DNA of 64,000 nt from Oscheius tipulae. Taxonomy: Eukaryota; Nematoda; Chromadorea; Rhabditida; Rhabditidae. The stretch spans positions 6,618,501-6,682,500 of the forward strand of contig JASJZH010000001.1 in assembly GCA_037178975.1 (NCBI GenBank), written 5' to 3'. The notes below the pieces were generated by a model. That model did no database searches and had not been told where the DNA came from. It worked only from the letters and a program-made list of their open reading frames with translations. Position 1 is the stretch's first letter, and the number at the start of each line of letters is the position of its first letter. Positions 63,655 to 64,000 of the stretch are shown here, piece by piece. A program made the translations under genes and the position numbers.

Positions 63655-64000
63655 ATGATAGTGAGATGGAGTTCGTTGCAAGTGCTGCAGCGATGGACAT
63701 CGACTTCCGCACAGCTGACAAAAAAGCCACTTTTGCCGAAGAAACAACGGTCGCACGGAGAGGTACGTAATCTTTTTTTCAGTCTTTTGGAAAATCATTA
63801 CTTCCAGGCAGCCACCTTTGTGGATTATCGACGTGTTCGTTGTCATGGAGGCAACGGCGGTGACGGAATGGTCAGCTTCTTCCGTGGATATCGAAATCCA
63901 TTTGGGGGGCCGGATGGTGGAGACGGCGGAAATGGAGGGCATGTCGTCTTTCGAGCCGACAAGAACATCAAAGATTTGAGCCATCTGAGAAGTATCATAC
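63655..64000 (+). CDS. MTG2: mitochondrial Obg-family GTPase, 5' part
   Basis: MTG2/GTPBP5 is an Obg GTPase for assembly of the mitochondrial large ribosomal subunit. The window ends inside the gene. Exon 1 reads from ATG 63655 (abutting TGCCCAG) through a presequence-like MIVRWSSLQVLQRWTSTSAQ rich in Arg, Ser and Thr and with no acidic residue. A 43-nt-scale intron near 63763-63807 joins to 'AATFVDYRRVRCHGGNGGDGM', then 'FFRGYRNPFGGPDGGDGGNG' and 'GHVVFRAD': the glycine-rich Obg fold, with FVDYRRV as in human GTPBP5. The G domain lies beyond 64000. Confidence 0.93.
   Translation, partial: MIVRWSSLQVLQRWTSTSAQLTKKPLLPKKQRSHGEVRNLFFSLLENHYFQAATFVDYRRVRCHGGNGGDGMVSFFRGYRNPFGGPDGGDGGNGGHVVFRADKNIKDLSHLRSII

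Overview
The window is nuclear DNA from a small, gene-dense animal genome, most likely a nematode. Introns are usually only 32-45 nt. A 3' splice acceptor (pyrimidines then AG) sits 0-30 nt upstream of most start codons, as expected for spliced-leader trans-splicing. The set includes families that nematodes use heavily (short SH2/Fer-type tyrosine kinase, intronless PTP, Skp1-related protein, XRN2-partner XTBD protein). MED24 and the tiny introns would fit an early-branching (Enoplea/Trichinellida-like) nematode, but that placement is inference.

Layout. 1-4.5 kb is gene-free DNA with CT/GA microsatellites and decayed tRNA-like (SINE-type) copies. 4.5-8.6 kb holds a Mediator MED24-like gene (+), followed by an intronless CENP-A/CenH3-like histone (-) at 9.0-9.4 kb. 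9.5-10.9 kb is a decayed inverted duplication. 12.4-13.4 kb is a StAR/START-domain gene (+) and 14.2 kb a tRNA-Val(UAC) (-). 14.3-24.5 kb is sparse: a five-exon gene (+) with an RVxF-like motif and a paralemmin-like CaaX tail, two alternative first exons, a 3.75-kb intron, an intronic foldback hairpin, and weak minus-strand exon candidates.

A minus-strand block follows: SRP19, PAF1, SH2 tyrosine kinase, NOP56 and an R-SMAD (24.9-35.4 kb). From 36.8 kb almost everything is on the plus strand: NTF2, TMEM208, SMPD4, an XTBD protein, a broken TBP second-repeat fragment (-), an intronless PTP, SSR2 (TRAP-beta), SCAPER, ABHD11, a Skp1-related gene (-), a 1.3-kb Mutator-like DNA transposon remnant with long inverted repeats and an 8-bp target duplication, ATXN10, CC2D1/Lgd, GOLPH3, a C2orf68 homolog, and the 5' part of an Obg-family mitochondrial GTPase (MTG2) cut by the window end.

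Functionally the genes are mostly housekeeping: transcription (MED24, PAF1), rRNA/snoRNP (NOP56, XTBD), secretory pathway (SRP19, TMEM208, SSR2, GOLPH3, CC2D1), nuclear transport (NTF2), TGF-beta signalling (SMAD) and phosphotyrosine signalling (kinase plus PTP). The points that most merit a second look are the divergent CenH3, three tandem phospho-dependent SUMO motifs at the PAF1 C-terminus, paralogous structured elements in NOP56 introns 1 and 2, an R-SMAD whose MH1 lacks the DNA-binding hairpin, the frameshifted TBP fragment, the transposon, the 71-nt hairpin and the genome-wide start-codon acceptor pattern.
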